Assembly: GCF_023169945.1 (NCBI RefSeq)
Contig: NZ_AP025591.1
Span: 1,386,501-1,450,500 of the forward strand
Direction: 5' to 3'
DNA length: 64,000 nucleotides
Origin: Anaeromyxobacter oryzae
GTDB taxonomy: Bacteria > Myxococcota > Myxococcia > Myxococcales > Anaeromyxobacteraceae
Shown here: in pieces, positions 43,631 through 51,659 of the stretch
How the letters are laid out: each line of letters begins with the position of its first letter
Position numbering within the stretch: position 1 is the stretch's first letter
Program-made: the position numbers and the translations under genes
Notes under the pieces: generated by a model
Database searches by the model: none
Told to the model about the DNA's origin: nothing
Seen by the model: only the letters and a program-made list of their open reading frames with translations

Positions 43631-43732
43631 ATGAAGCTCCTCACCACGCTCAAGAAGACGTGCTGCGCACCGGAGAAGGCGGCGCAGTGCTGTGCGAAGG
43701 CGTCCCGGCTCGTGTCGGGCTGCCACGACTGA
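43631..43732 (+). CDS. 33-residue Cys-rich peptide
   Basis: The ATG at 43631 has AAGGAG seven bases upstream, beginning right at the stop of the preceding gene; an ATG at 43616 in the same frame would add five residues. Lys-rich start (MKLLTTLKKT) then CC, CC and a lone C (TCCAPEKAAQCCAKASRLVSGC). Five cysteines in 33 residues. Could be a ribosomal-peptide precursor, metal-binding peptide or redox partner. Short, so coding status rests on its ribosome binding site and Cys pattern. Confidence 0.55.
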   Translation: MKLLTTLKKTCCAPEKAAQCCAKASRLVSGCHD

Positions 43733-43825
43733 AGCACCGCGGGGCTCCGTCCCCGCCTCTCTCCACCCTTTCCCGCTCCCGGCCGGCTCGCCCGGCCCCG
43801 GAGCGGTCTGAACCTGGAGGTCCAG

Positions 43826-44161
43826 ATGTCCACGTTCGTCGAGGAGATCGCCGCCACCGACTACGACCGCAAGGTGCTCGGCGCCGAGACGCCGGTGGTG
43901 CTCGACTTCTTCTCCACCGAGTGCCCGCCGTGCGAGGCGCTCGCGCCCAAGTACGAAGCCGTCGCGGAGCAGTTCGCCGGGAAGGTGCGCTTCCTCAAGA
44001 TCTTCCGGCAGGGGAACCGCGAGCTCGCGACCCGGCTCGGCGTCAGCGGCAGCCCCACCCTGCTGTTCTTCCGCGGCGGCCGCGAGGTGGCGCAGCGGAT
44101 GAGCGGGGAGGACATCAAGCGCTCCGCCCTGAAGGCCACCGTCGAGTCGCTGCTCGCGTAG
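43826..44161 (+). CDS. Thioredoxin
   Basis: 111 residues. Active site CPPC at C33, C36 (FFSTECPPCEALAPKYEAVAEQF), cis-Pro segment VSGSPTLLFFRGG. The CPPC variant differs from the usual CGPC and suggests a shifted redox potential. GGAGG ribosome binding site. Twelve bases upstream of a thioredoxin reductase gene, so they form a pair, probably reducing protein or small-molecule disulfides made by the upstream cluster. Confidence 0.88.
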   Translation: MSTFVEEIAATDYDRKVLGAETPVVLDFFSTECPPCEALAPKYEAVAEQFAGKVRFLKIFRQGNRELATRLGVSGSPTLLFFRGGREVAQRMSGEDIKRSALKATVESLLA

Positions 44162-44173
44162 CGGGGGGATCCC

Positions 44174-45094
44174 ATGGCCGAACGTCACGACGTCGTCGTC
44201 ATCGGAGCGGGGCCCGCCGGCCTCACCGCCGCCATCTACGCCGCCCGCGCCCGGCTCCGCACGCTGGTCGTCGACGAGAGCATCCCCGGCGGGCAGGTGA
44301 AGACCACGCACAAGGTCTCGAACTATCCGGGGTTCCCCGAGGACATCAAGGGATCGGAGCTCGCGGCGGCGTTCGCGGCCCAGGCCGAGCGCTTCGGCGC
44401 GAGGATCCGCCGCGCCGTCGAGATCACGGCGCACGACCTCGCCGGCCCGGTGAAGACCCTCGAGCTCGACGAGGAGGAGACGATCGAGGCGCGCGCCGTC
44501 ATCGTCGCCACCGGCGCGAAGCCGCGCCCGCTCGGCGTGCCCGGCGAGGACGTCTTCAAGGGTCGCGGGATCTCGTACTGCGCGACCTGCGACGGCGCTT
44601 ACTTCGAGGGGAAGGACATCCACGTGATCGGCGGCGGGAACTCCGCGGTCGAGGAGTCGCTGTTCCTCACGCAGTTCGCGCGGAGCGTGACCATCGTCCA
44701 CCAGTTCCACGAGTTCCAGGCCGAGCCTTCGTCGGCGCAGGAGGCGCTCTCGAACCCGAAGATCCGCGTCCTCTTCGGGCACGAGCCGCGCGGCTTCCAC
44801 GGCGAGACCGCCCTCGAGCGCCTCGAGGTGGAGGAGCTCCGGACGAAGGAGCGGAAGCAGCTCCGGACGGACGGCGTCTTCGTCTTCATCGGGATGGTGC
44901 CCCGCACCGACCTGCTGGCGCGGTACGTCGAGCTCGCGCCCGGCGGGTACGTCGAGACGACGGACGGGATGGAGACGAAGGTGCCGGGCCTCTACGCCGC
45001 CGGCGACATCCGGGTGAAGCGCTTCCGGCAGATCACGACCGCCGTCGCCGACGGGACGATCGCCGCGCTCGCGGCGCAGAAGTACCTGCGCTGA
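44174..45094 (+). CDS. trxB: Thioredoxin reductase
   Basis: 306 residues. FAD motif VVIGAGPAGLTAAIYAARA, redox CATC at C136, C139 (SYCATCDGAYFEGKD), NADPH motif VIGGGNSAVEESLFL and the C-terminal YAAGDIRVKRFRQITTAVADGTIAA. Reduces the adjacent CPPC thioredoxin. Low-molecular-weight bacterial type. A terminator-like palindrome follows the stop by ten bases. Confidence 0.93.
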   Translation: MAERHDVVVIGAGPAGLTAAIYAARARLRTLVVDESIPGGQVKTTHKVSNYPGFPEDIKGSELAAAFAAQAERFGARIRRAVEITAHDLAGPVKTLELDEEETIEARAVIVATGAKPRPLGVPGEDVFKGRGISYCATCDGAYFEGKDIHVIGGGNSAVEESLFLTQFARSVTIVHQFHEFQAEPSSAQEALSNPKIRVLFGHEPRGFHGETALERLEVEELRTKERKQLRTDGVFVFIGMVPRTDLLARYVELAPGGYVETTDGMETKVPGLYAAGDIRVKRFRQITTAVADGTIAALAAQKYLR

Positions 45095-45103
45095 CGGCGA
45101 GCG

Positions 45104-45125
45104 GCCCCCGGCGCGCGCCGGGGGC
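45104..45125 (+). terminator. Palindrome after trxB
   Basis: Perfect 11-base arms GCCCCCGGCGC and GCGCCGGGGGC, ten bases after the trxB stop. As RNA it folds to a stable hairpin, so it likely ends the ArsM-like to trxB transcript. No U-tract. Confidence 0.55.
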
Positions 45126-45295
45126 TGACGCCCGCGTTCCGATCCCGACCGCGGGCGGAACCTCCGCCGCCGTCCCTGCGACACATCGCCGTCCGCTCGC
45201 GGACTCGTGTCGCGAGCCAGGCCGCGCGCGCTAGAACGCACGGTCGAGAGGCGCCTGCGCAACAGCGCGGATCGCTGCGCCCCGGGGAGACGGTC

Positions 45296-46429
45296 ATGAA
45301 CCGCAGGAGATACGCGCTTTACGGGTTGCTGTTCGGCCTGTTCTTTCCGCTCGGCGGGACCCTCCTCCAGGCCGCCTTCGACGTGAGCGCCCCCGGCTTC
45401 GGCGCGAGGCTGGCGCGGGCGCAGGCGATGCCGCTCCTGTGGATCATCGATACGGCGCCGGTCTTCCTCGGGCTCTTCGCGGCCCTCGCCGGCAAGCGGC
45501 AGGACGCGCTCCTCGCCGCGGAGGACGCGAAGAAGGTGGCGTTCGCGCGGACCGCCCAGGAGCTCTTCACGGCCGCGCAGGACCTGCTCGCGACGGTCTC
45601 GTCGTTCAGCTCCCTCACCACGGAGACCGCCGCCTCCGTCCGCGAGACGACCGCGACCATGGGACAGCTCGGCCACACGGCCGCCCAGTCCGCGCTCACG
45701 GCCGAGACCGTCGTGGGCCTCGCCGAGTCCTCGCAGCGGTGCTCGGACGACGGGCTCCGCGCGGTCGAGCGCGCGACGGGGGAGATGGTGGACCTCGCGG
45801 ACGTCACCCGCGGGCTCTCGACCGCCGTCCGGGGGCTGAGCGCCCGGATGCGGGACATCTTCGACGTGGCCTCGGTGGTGAACTACGTCTCGGACCAATC
45901 GCAGCGGCTCGCCGCGCGCGCGGTCGCCGAGGTGGAGCGGAACCCCGCCGTCCAGGGGTTCGCGAAGATCGTCGAGGCAATGCGGCAGCACGCGGACGAG
46001 GCCAAGCGCGCGGCCGGGCAGGTGAAGCACATCCTCGGCGAGGTCGACGCGGCGATGATCGCGGCGGTCACGGCGGCGGAGCACGGCGCGCTCCGCGCCG
46101 AGGCGGGCGCGAAGGTGGCGGCGATGACCGGCGCGACCATCCACCGGCTCGCCGCCGCCCTGCGCGACTCGTCGAAGGCCGCGAAGGACATCGCGCTCGT
46201 GGCGCAGCAGCAGGACCACGGCATCGACCAGGTGCTGAAGGCGATGAACGAGATCTACCTCGCGACGGAGGAGACGATGGTGGGGACGCGGCGCATCGCG
46301 ACGGACGCGCGCGCGCTGAACGACCTCGCGCACCGGCTCGACCGCTCCGTGCGTCCGCCGGGTCCGCTCGGGGCCGCGGCCGCGGTGCAGGGCCCTGGCG
46401 CGGGGCGCGAGGTCCGGCCCGCGGCGTGA
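45296..46429 (+). CDS. Degenerate chemoreceptor-like signalling protein
   Basis: 377 residues. Two membrane helices (YALYGLLFGLFFPLGGTLL, PLLWIIDTAPVFLGLFAALAG) without a periplasmic sensor, then a long coiled coil resembling a methyl-accepting signalling domain (SLTTETAASVRETTATMGQLG). The hairpin tip usually GFAVVAxEVR is replaced by VQGFAKIVEAMRQHADEAK and the preceding NLLALNAAIEAARAGE is replaced by RLAARAVAEVERN, so CheA coupling is doubtful. No che genes nearby. Confidence 0.7.
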   Translation: MNRRRYALYGLLFGLFFPLGGTLLQAAFDVSAPGFGARLARAQAMPLLWIIDTAPVFLGLFAALAGKRQDALLAAEDAKKVAFARTAQELFTAAQDLLATVSSFSSLTTETAASVRETTATMGQLGHTAAQSALTAETVVGLAESSQRCSDDGLRAVERATGEMVDLADVTRGLSTAVRGLSARMRDIFDVASVVNYVSDQSQRLAARAVAEVERNPAVQGFAKIVEAMRQHADEAKRAAGQVKHILGEVDAAMIAAVTAAEHGALRAEAGAKVAAMTGATIHRLAAALRDSSKAAKDIALVAQQQDHGIDQVLKAMNEIYLATEETMVGTRRIATDARALNDLAHRLDRSVRPPGPLGAAAAVQGPGAGREVRPAA

Positions 46430-46436
46430 CCGTGCG

Positions 46437-46712
46437 TCATCCGCCGGACGGCCCGGTTCGGCCCGGCACGGCCCGCCGGCTCGGCAGGCCGATCAGCGCG
46501 CCGACTCCGCCGCCGTAGAGCGATGCGATCCAGACGTTCGACGTGAGGGGGCAGGTCCCGGTGCGGCAGCCCACGAAGTGGGCGTAGGCCGCGCCGATTC
46601 CCGCGCCGGCGAGAGCCGCGAGCGCGGTCCAGAGGAGCCGCGGAACGCCCCGGCGCGGCTGCCCCACCGGGGTCCCCGCCTGCTCCGCCGCCTCGCCTGC
46701 TCGAACGCTCAT
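46437..46712 (-). CDS. DUF6132-like small membrane protein
   Basis: 91 residues; the ATG at 46712 has a GGAGG ribosome binding site. Two membrane helices: LLWTALAALAGAGIGAAYAHF and IASLYGGGVGALIG, separated by VGCRTGTCPLTSNV, the CxxGTCPxTSN motif of DUF6132-like proteins. Such proteins are frequent near rhodanese, thioredoxin and sulfur-metabolism genes. Function unknown. Confidence 0.65.
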   Translation of the reverse strand: MSVRAGEAAEQAGTPVGQPRRGVPRLLWTALAALAGAGIGAAYAHFVGCRTGTCPLTSNVWIASLYGGGVGALIGLPSRRAVPGRTGPSGG

Positions 46713-46798
46713 CCCGGCCTCCGGGTCCATCTTACGAGAGCACGGCCGGGCCGGAACGGTTCGCGACCCTTTCCGCCCGCCAGAGGCTCTCAACGGGC

Positions 46799-47965
46799 AT
46801 GGCCAGGCACGTCCTCGTCCTCGGCGGCGGCTTCGCCGCCCTCGAGTCCGCCATCCAGCTGCGGAAGGCCGGGCTCGACGTCACCCTCGTCTCGAATCGC
46901 CCCTACCTGTTCGTCTACCCGACCTCGATCTGGGTCGCGACCGGCGAGCGGGCGTTCCCGGAGGTCTGCCTCGACCTCGGGGAGGTGGCCCGGCGCCACG
47001 GGTTCGCGTTCGTCGAGGGCGCGGTCGAGGCGGTCTCGGGCGCTCGCCGCGAGGCGGTCGTCGGGGGCCGGACGCTCTCGGGCGATCACCTGGTCGTCGC
47101 GCTCGGCGGCGAGCGGCTCCGCCCGAAGGGCGTCGAGCACACGCACTCGCTCGGCGGCGCGCCCGAGAACGCGGTCCGGCTGCACGACGCGCTCGACGCG
47201 CTGATCGCGAAGGGCGCGGGCCGGATCGCGATGGGGTTCGGCGGGAACCCGAAGGATCCGTCGGCGGTCCGCGGCGGTCCGGTGTTCGAGCTCATGTTCA
47301 ACGTGGACACGCTGCTCAGGCGGCGCGGGGTCCGCGATCGCTTCGAGCTGACGTTCTTCGCGCCGATGGCGAGCCCCGGCGCGCGGATGGGCGACAAGGC
47401 CGTCGCCGCCATCCAGGAGATGTTCGGCCGGCGCGGGATCGCGCTCCGCGCCGGCAAGAAGATCGCCGGGTTCGCGCCGGAGGGCGTCTCGTTCGAGGAC
47501 GGCTCGCGCCTCGACGCGGACCTGGTCGTCTTCCTCCCGGCCGGTGACGGGCACCCGGTCGTGAAGGCCTCCGACCTGCCGACGAACGAGGCGGGCTTCG
47601 TCCGGATCGACGGCGGCTGCGCCGTCCACGGCCACGAGAACGTCTGGGCGATCGGGGACGCCGCGGCGCTCGAGGGCCCGGAGTGGCGGGCGAAGCAGGG
47701 CCACCTCGCCGAGGTGATGGCGCGCGTCGCGGCGACGAACATCGCCGCGGTCGAGGCCGGCCGTGCGGAGCGGGCCAGCTACCTCCCGGAGATCGGGATC
47801 ACCTGCCTCCTCGACATGGGGAACGGCGCCGCGTATGTCCACCGCGACGCGGAGCGACAGCAGCTCGTCCCGCTGCCGGTCGTCGGGCACTGGCTGAAGC
47901 AGGGCTGGGGCGCGTACTTCAAGCTGTCGAAGCTGCGGCGCATTCCGCGCCTGCCGGGGATGTGA
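46799..47965 (+). CDS. SQR-like FAD/NAD oxidoreductase
   Basis: 388 residues. FAD motif HVLVLGGGFAALESAIQLRKA, second nucleotide region, GGPVFELMFNVDTLLRR and FAD-closing VWAIGDAAALEG followed by KQGHLAEVMARVAATN. Overall like sulfide:quinone oxidoreductase or type II NADH dehydrogenase. Cysteines are few (in PEVCLDLG, GGCAVHG, ITCLLDMGNGA), so classic SQR chemistry is uncertain. Followed by a conserved-looking membrane peptide. Confidence 0.72.
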   Translation: MARHVLVLGGGFAALESAIQLRKAGLDVTLVSNRPYLFVYPTSIWVATGERAFPEVCLDLGEVARRHGFAFVEGAVEAVSGARREAVVGGRTLSGDHLVVALGGERLRPKGVEHTHSLGGAPENAVRLHDALDALIAKGAGRIAMGFGGNPKDPSAVRGGPVFELMFNVDTLLRRRGVRDRFELTFFAPMASPGARMGDKAVAAIQEMFGRRGIALRAGKKIAGFAPEGVSFEDGSRLDADLVVFLPAGDGHPVVKASDLPTNEAGFVRIDGGCAVHGHENVWAIGDAAALEGPEWRAKQGHLAEVMARVAATNIAAVEAGRAERASYLPEIGITCLLDMGNGAAYVHRDAERQQLVPLPVVGHWLKQGWGAYFKLSKLRRIPRLPGM

Positions 47966-47970
47966 GCTTC

Positions 47971-48060
47971 ATGACCGATCTCGTCTCGATGATCCTGTTC
48001 CTGGCCGGCTGGGTCCTGCTGCAGTCGGTGATCCTGCCGAGGCTCGGCGTCTCCACCTGA
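47971..48060 (+). CDS. 29-residue membrane peptide
   Basis: A single membrane helix (VSMILFLAGWVLLQSVILP) ends RLGVST. ATG five bases after the SQR-like stop, so probably co-translated. Length and hydrophobicity suggest a small subunit anchoring or stabilising the flavoprotein. Confidence 0.55.
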   Translation: MTDLVSMILFLAGWVLLQSVILPRLGVST

Positions 48061-48163
48061 GGCATGCCTCGACCGCGCCCGGGTGGCGCGGAGAAGGTCG
48101 ACCGGCAGGACCGGGGCGGCTGCTAGGGCCGAACCGGAGGCCCCGGCGCTCGACGGGTGAGCG

Positions 48164-49534
48164 TCACGCGCGCGGCGGCCCGTCGAGGCCGAGCCGCTTC
48201 AGGTGCTTCCAGAGCGTGACCCGGGAGATCCCGAGCCGGCGCGCGGCGGCGGCGCGGTTCCAGCCCGTTCCTTCCAGCGCCGCGCGGAGCTCGTCGGGGG
48301 ACGGCACGCCCGGGCGCCGCGCAGCGGGCGGCGCCGCGACCGCGCGCAGCTCCGGCGGGAGGTGCGCGACGTCGACGTCGCCGTCACCGGCCTGGAGCGC
48401 GGCGAACTCGAGGACGTTCTGCAGCTCGCGGACGTTCCCGGGCCAGGTGCACGCGGACAGCGCCGCGACCGCGGCCGGGAGCAGCCGCCGGGGGCTGCCG
48501 TCCGCCCGCGGCGCGCGGCGCGCGAGGAACGCGTCGGCGATGACGGGGAGATCCTCGAGGTGCTCGCGGAGCGGCGGCACGCGGAGCGGGAAGACGGCGA
48601 GCCGGAAGTAGAGATCCGCCCGGAACCGCCCGGCCTCGACGAGCGCCTTCAGGTCGCGGTGCGTCGCGCAGACGAGGCGCACGTCGACCGGCACCGGCGA
48701 GGAGTCCCCCACCCGCTCGATCTCGCGCTGCTCGATGACGCGGAGGAGCTTCACCTGCACGACCGGGGAGACGTCACCGATCTCGTCGAGGAGCAGCGTG
48801 CCGCCGTCCGCCTCCTGGAACCGGCCGCGGCGGTCGCGCATCGCCCCGGTGAAGGCGCCCTTCACGTGGCCGAACAGCTCGCTCTCGAGGAGGCTCTCGT
48901 TGAGCGCCGAGCAGTTCACCCGCACGAACGGCCCGGCCGCGCGCGGACTGCTCCCGTGGATCGCCTCCGCGACCCGCTCCTTCCCCGAGCCGCTCTCGCC
49001 CTGGATCATCACCGTGGCGCTGGAGCGCGCCACGAGCGCGATCGTGCGCCGGAGCTCGCCCATCGCCGGGTGGTCGCCGAGGAGCCCCTGTCCCGCCCCC
49101 TCGGCCGGCGACGGTCGCGGCCGCGCGTCCGCGATCCCGGCGTCGGTGAACGACTCGAGCGCACCGACCGCCCTGCCGTCCGGCGCGAACAGCGGGACCG
49201 CGTTCTTCACGATCGTGAGCAGGCGCCCGTCCTTCGCGCGGACCGTGCACGTCTTCGACGTCCGCTCGCGCTCCACCATCCCGCACCGGATCGGCCCCGC
49301 GCCGCACGAGCAGCCGTTCACGGCGTCGCCGGCGAGGAGCGAGCAGTCGCGGCCGAGCGCCTCGTGCAGGGACCAGCCCGTGATCCGCTCCGCGGCGCGG
49401 TTCCAGAACGTGATGCGGCCCGCGACGTCCGTCGTGAAGAGGCCGTCCGGGAGGGCGTCGGCGAGGGCGTGCAGCGCGTCCTCGTTGCCGAGCCCGAGGA
49501 ACGGGAGGGGCGCGGCGGGCGGCTCGGAAGACAT
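48164..49534 (-). CDS. PAS-sigma54 enhancer-binding regulator
   Basis: 456 residues. N-terminal PAS domain (ADALPDGLFTTDVAGRITFWNRAAERITG) with a Cys cluster NGCSCGAGPIRCGMVE; AAA+ core with Walker A GESGSGKE, GAFTGA loop (HVKGAFTGAMRDRRGRF) and DGGTLLLDEIGDVS; C-terminal Fis-type helix-turn-helix NRAAAARRLGISRVTLWKHLKRLGL. Activates sigma-54 promoters, possibly in response to redox or a thiol ligand at PAS. Palindromes lie just upstream. Confidence 0.92.
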   Translation of the reverse strand: MSSEPPAAPLPFLGLGNEDALHALADALPDGLFTTDVAGRITFWNRAAERITGWSLHEALGRDCSLLAGDAVNGCSCGAGPIRCGMVERERTSKTCTVRAKDGRLLTIVKNAVPLFAPDGRAVGALESFTDAGIADARPRPSPAEGAGQGLLGDHPAMGELRRTIALVARSSATVMIQGESGSGKERVAEAIHGSSPRAAGPFVRVNCSALNESLLESELFGHVKGAFTGAMRDRRGRFQEADGGTLLLDEIGDVSPVVQVKLLRVIEQREIERVGDSSPVPVDVRLVCATHRDLKALVEAGRFRADLYFRLAVFPLRVPPLREHLEDLPVIADAFLARRAPRADGSPRRLLPAAVAALSACTWPGNVRELQNVLEFAALQAGDGDVDVAHLPPELRAVAAPPAARRPGVPSPDELRAALEGTGWNRAAAARRLGISRVTLWKHLKRLGLDGPPRA

Positions 49535-49544
49535 GGGTTCCCTT

Positions 49545-49558
49545 CGTTCAGGTGAACG
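49545..49558. promoter_or_regulatory. Palindrome in regulator leader
   Basis: Arms CGTTCA and TGAACG with GG between, 11 bases before the regulator ATG. Position suits autoregulation or translational control. Confidence 0.3.
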
Positions 49559-49609
49559 TCCAGGGAGAGCCCGGTGAACGCGATCCGGTTCCCCTCCAAG
49601 TACATGATT

Positions 49610-49632
49610 TTCCGCGACACGTTGTCGCGGAA
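49610..49632. promoter_or_regulatory. Ten-base inverted repeat, candidate operator
   Basis: Arms TTCCGCGACA and TGTCGCGGAA separated by CGT, preceded by an AT-richer stretch (AAGTACATGATT). A perfect 10-base two-fold site of this kind is usually a dimer-binding operator. Confidence 0.5.
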
Positions 49633-49661
49633 CGGTTCCACCGCGACGTCACGTGCGCCTC

Positions 49662-49730
49662 GTCGATTCTCGGGTCGACCACGCCGCCGAGTCGATTCTC
49701 GGGTCGACACGCCGCCGGGTCGATGCTCGG
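49662..49730. repeat. Tandem GTCGA-N8-TCGAC repeats, 28-29 base period
   Basis: GTCGATTCTCGGGTCGAC occurs at 49662-49679 and 49691-49708; a partial copy GTCGATGCTCGG is at 49719-49730. Spacers (C)ACGCCGCCG also match. Each full unit is itself an inverted repeat. Candidate upstream activating sites for the sigma-54 regulator. Confidence 0.55.
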
Positions 49731-49818
49731 AGCCGCTCGTGAACGGCGAACTGCACGGATCGTGCGGGTGGATCCCTCACCCTCGCGCGAGCGTGGCTCG
49801 GATCGGAACACCGGGATG

Positions 49819-49858
49819 CTCGATCTTCATGCACCTGGACCACGCGACTCGATCTTCA
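49819..49858. repeat. CTCGATCTTCA direct repeat
   Basis: CTCGATCTTCA at 49819-49829 and 49848-49858, again 29 bases apart, sharing TCGAT with the larger repeat. May be diverged further copies. Confidence 0.35.
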
Positions 49859-49967
49859 CCCGGCGCCCCGAGGGCGCGTGCGGCAGGCGTGCACGCTCCG
49901 CGCGGGCGGCGTGATACACGCATCGGCGCGTGAGAGCATCCGGCCCTCCGCCCCTGGGAGAACCGTG

Positions 49968-51656
49968 ATGCAGTCGACCGACGCCTTCCAACGCGCGCGC
50001 GACTTCCTCGTCGAGCACCGGCTCGACTACGACCGCGCCTATCGCGAGTTCCGCTGGCCGACCCTCGACGCGTTCAACTTCGCGATCGACTGGTTCGACC
50101 GCCTCGCGCGGGGGAACCGCCGGCTCGCGCTCCACCTGGTCGGCGACGACGGACGATCCGTGCAGCTCACGTACGAGGAGCTCTCCGAGCGCTCGACGCG
50201 GGTGGCGGCGTTCCTGCGGCGTCACGGGTGCGGGCGCGGCGACCGCGTCCTGATGATGCTCCCGAACTGCGTCGCGATCTGGGAGCTCATGCTCGGGGCG
50301 ATGAAGCTCGGCGCGGCGGTCATCCCCGCGAGCACGCTGCTCACGCCGGACGACCTTCGCGACCGGCTCGCGCGCGGCGCGGTCCGGCACGTCGTCACGA
50401 ACGCGGACGGCGCCGCCAAGCTCCGGTGGCTCGGCGACTCCGTGACGCGCATCGCGGTCGGGGAGCCGGTCGCGGGGTGGCACCGGTGGGAGGACGCGTA
50501 CGCGGAGCGCGCCGATCTCGGCCGGCCCGTCGCGACGCGCGGCACCGATCCCGCGCTGCTCTACTTCACCTCCGGCACGACGGCGCGGCCGAAGCTGGTG
50601 GTCCACACGCAGGAGAGCTACTCGGCGGGCCACCTCTCGACCCTGTACTGGATCGGCGCGCGCGAGGGCGACGTCCACATGAACGTGAGCTCGCCCGGGT
50701 GGGGCAAGCACGCGTGGTCGAGCTTCTTCGTCCCGTTCACCGCCGGCGCGACCGCGTTCGTGCACGACTACGCGCGATTCCAGGCGCGCGCGACGCTCGA
50801 GGTGCTCGCCCGCCACGAGATCACGACCCTCTGCGCGCCGCCGACCGTGTGGCGGCTCCTCATCCTCGAGGACCTCGCCCGGCACCCCGTGAAGGTCCGG
50901 GAGGCCCTCAGCGCCGGCGAGCCGCTCAACCCCGAGGTCATCGAGCGGGTCCGCGCGGCGTGGGGCGTCACGATCCGCGACGGCTACGGCCAGACGGAGA
51001 CGACGGCGCTCGTCGGCAACAGCCCCGGGCAGCCGATCGTGCCGGGGTCCATGGGCCGGCCGCTGCCCGGCTTCCGCGTCACGCTCCTCGACGCGGCGGG
51101 CGCCGAGGCCGACGAGGGCGAGATCTCGGTGTCGCTCACGCCGCGGCCCGCGGGGCTCATGGCCGGTTACGAGGGCGACGCCGCGCTCACCGGCCACGCG
51201 ACGCGCGACGGCTTCTACCGGACCGGCGACGTCGCGACCCGCGACGCCCGCGGGTACGTGACGTACGTCGGCCGCGCCGACGACCTCTTCAAGAGCTCGG
51301 ATTACCGGATCAGCCCGTTCGAGCTCGAGAGCGCGCTCGTCGAGCACGCGGCGGTCGCCGAGGCGGCGGTGGTGCCGAGCCCGGACCCCGTGCGTGGCAC
51401 GGTCCCGAAGGCGTTCCTGGTGCTGCGCCCGGGCGCGGAGCCGGGCCGGGAGCTGGCGCTCGACCTCTTCCGGTTCCTGCGCGGGCGCCTCGCGCCGTAC
51501 AAGCGCGTCCGCCGGCTCGAGTTCAGCGACCTGCCGAAGACGATCTCCGGCAAGATCCGGCGTGTCGCCCTCCGCGGCGTCGAGGCGACGCGGCGGGCGG
51601 AGGGCGGCCGCGCCGAGCACGAGCACTGGCAGGAGGACTTCCCGGAGCTGTCGTGA
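49968..51656 (+). CDS. AMP-forming acyl-CoA ligase
   Basis: 562 residues. ATP/AMP motif YFTSGTTARPKLVVHT, GYGQTET, then DGFYRTGDVATRDARGYVTYVGRADDLFKSSDYRISPFELES and the C-terminal catalytic Lys in LPKTISGKIRR. Acetyl/acyl-CoA synthetase group, possibly for short- or medium-chain acids. Divergent from the sigma-54 regulator, which probably controls it. Two bases separate its TGA from the convergent fbp stop. Confidence 0.88.
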   Translation: MQSTDAFQRARDFLVEHRLDYDRAYREFRWPTLDAFNFAIDWFDRLARGNRRLALHLVGDDGRSVQLTYEELSERSTRVAAFLRRHGCGRGDRVLMMLPNCVAIWELMLGAMKLGAAVIPASTLLTPDDLRDRLARGAVRHVVTNADGAAKLRWLGDSVTRIAVGEPVAGWHRWEDAYAERADLGRPVATRGTDPALLYFTSGTTARPKLVVHTQESYSAGHLSTLYWIGAREGDVHMNVSSPGWGKHAWSSFFVPFTAGATAFVHDYARFQARATLEVLARHEITTLCAPPTVWRLLILEDLARHPVKVREALSAGEPLNPEVIERVRAAWGVTIRDGYGQTETTALVGNSPGQPIVPGSMGRPLPGFRVTLLDAAGAEADEGEISVSLTPRPAGLMAGYEGDAALTGHATRDGFYRTGDVATRDARGYVTYVGRADDLFKSSDYRISPFELESALVEHAAVAEAAVVPSPDPVRGTVPKAFLVLRPGAEPGRELALDLFRFLRGRLAPYKRVRRLEFSDLPKTISGKIRRVALRGVEATRRAEGGRAEHEHWQEDFPELS

Positions 51657-51659
51657 GCG

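Larger units (their letters stand above)
49535..49967. other. Divergent intergenic region rich in repeats and palindromes
   Basis: 433 bases without a gene, between the sigma-54 regulator and the acyl-CoA ligase. It holds two palindromes near the regulator and tandem inverted repeats further on, listed separately. No confident -24/-12 promoter was seen. Overlapping small frames look like chance. Confidence 0.5.

Noticed and set aside
43616-43825. Possible UGA readthrough in the Cys-rich mini-protein genes
   Set aside because: Frames after their TGA stops run into low-complexity sequence and then into the thioredoxin leader; no conserved residues follow.
49662-49730. Tandem repeats as a small CRISPR array
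   Set aside because: Only two and a half copies of 18 bases, and the spacers between them are themselves similar. No cas genes are nearby.
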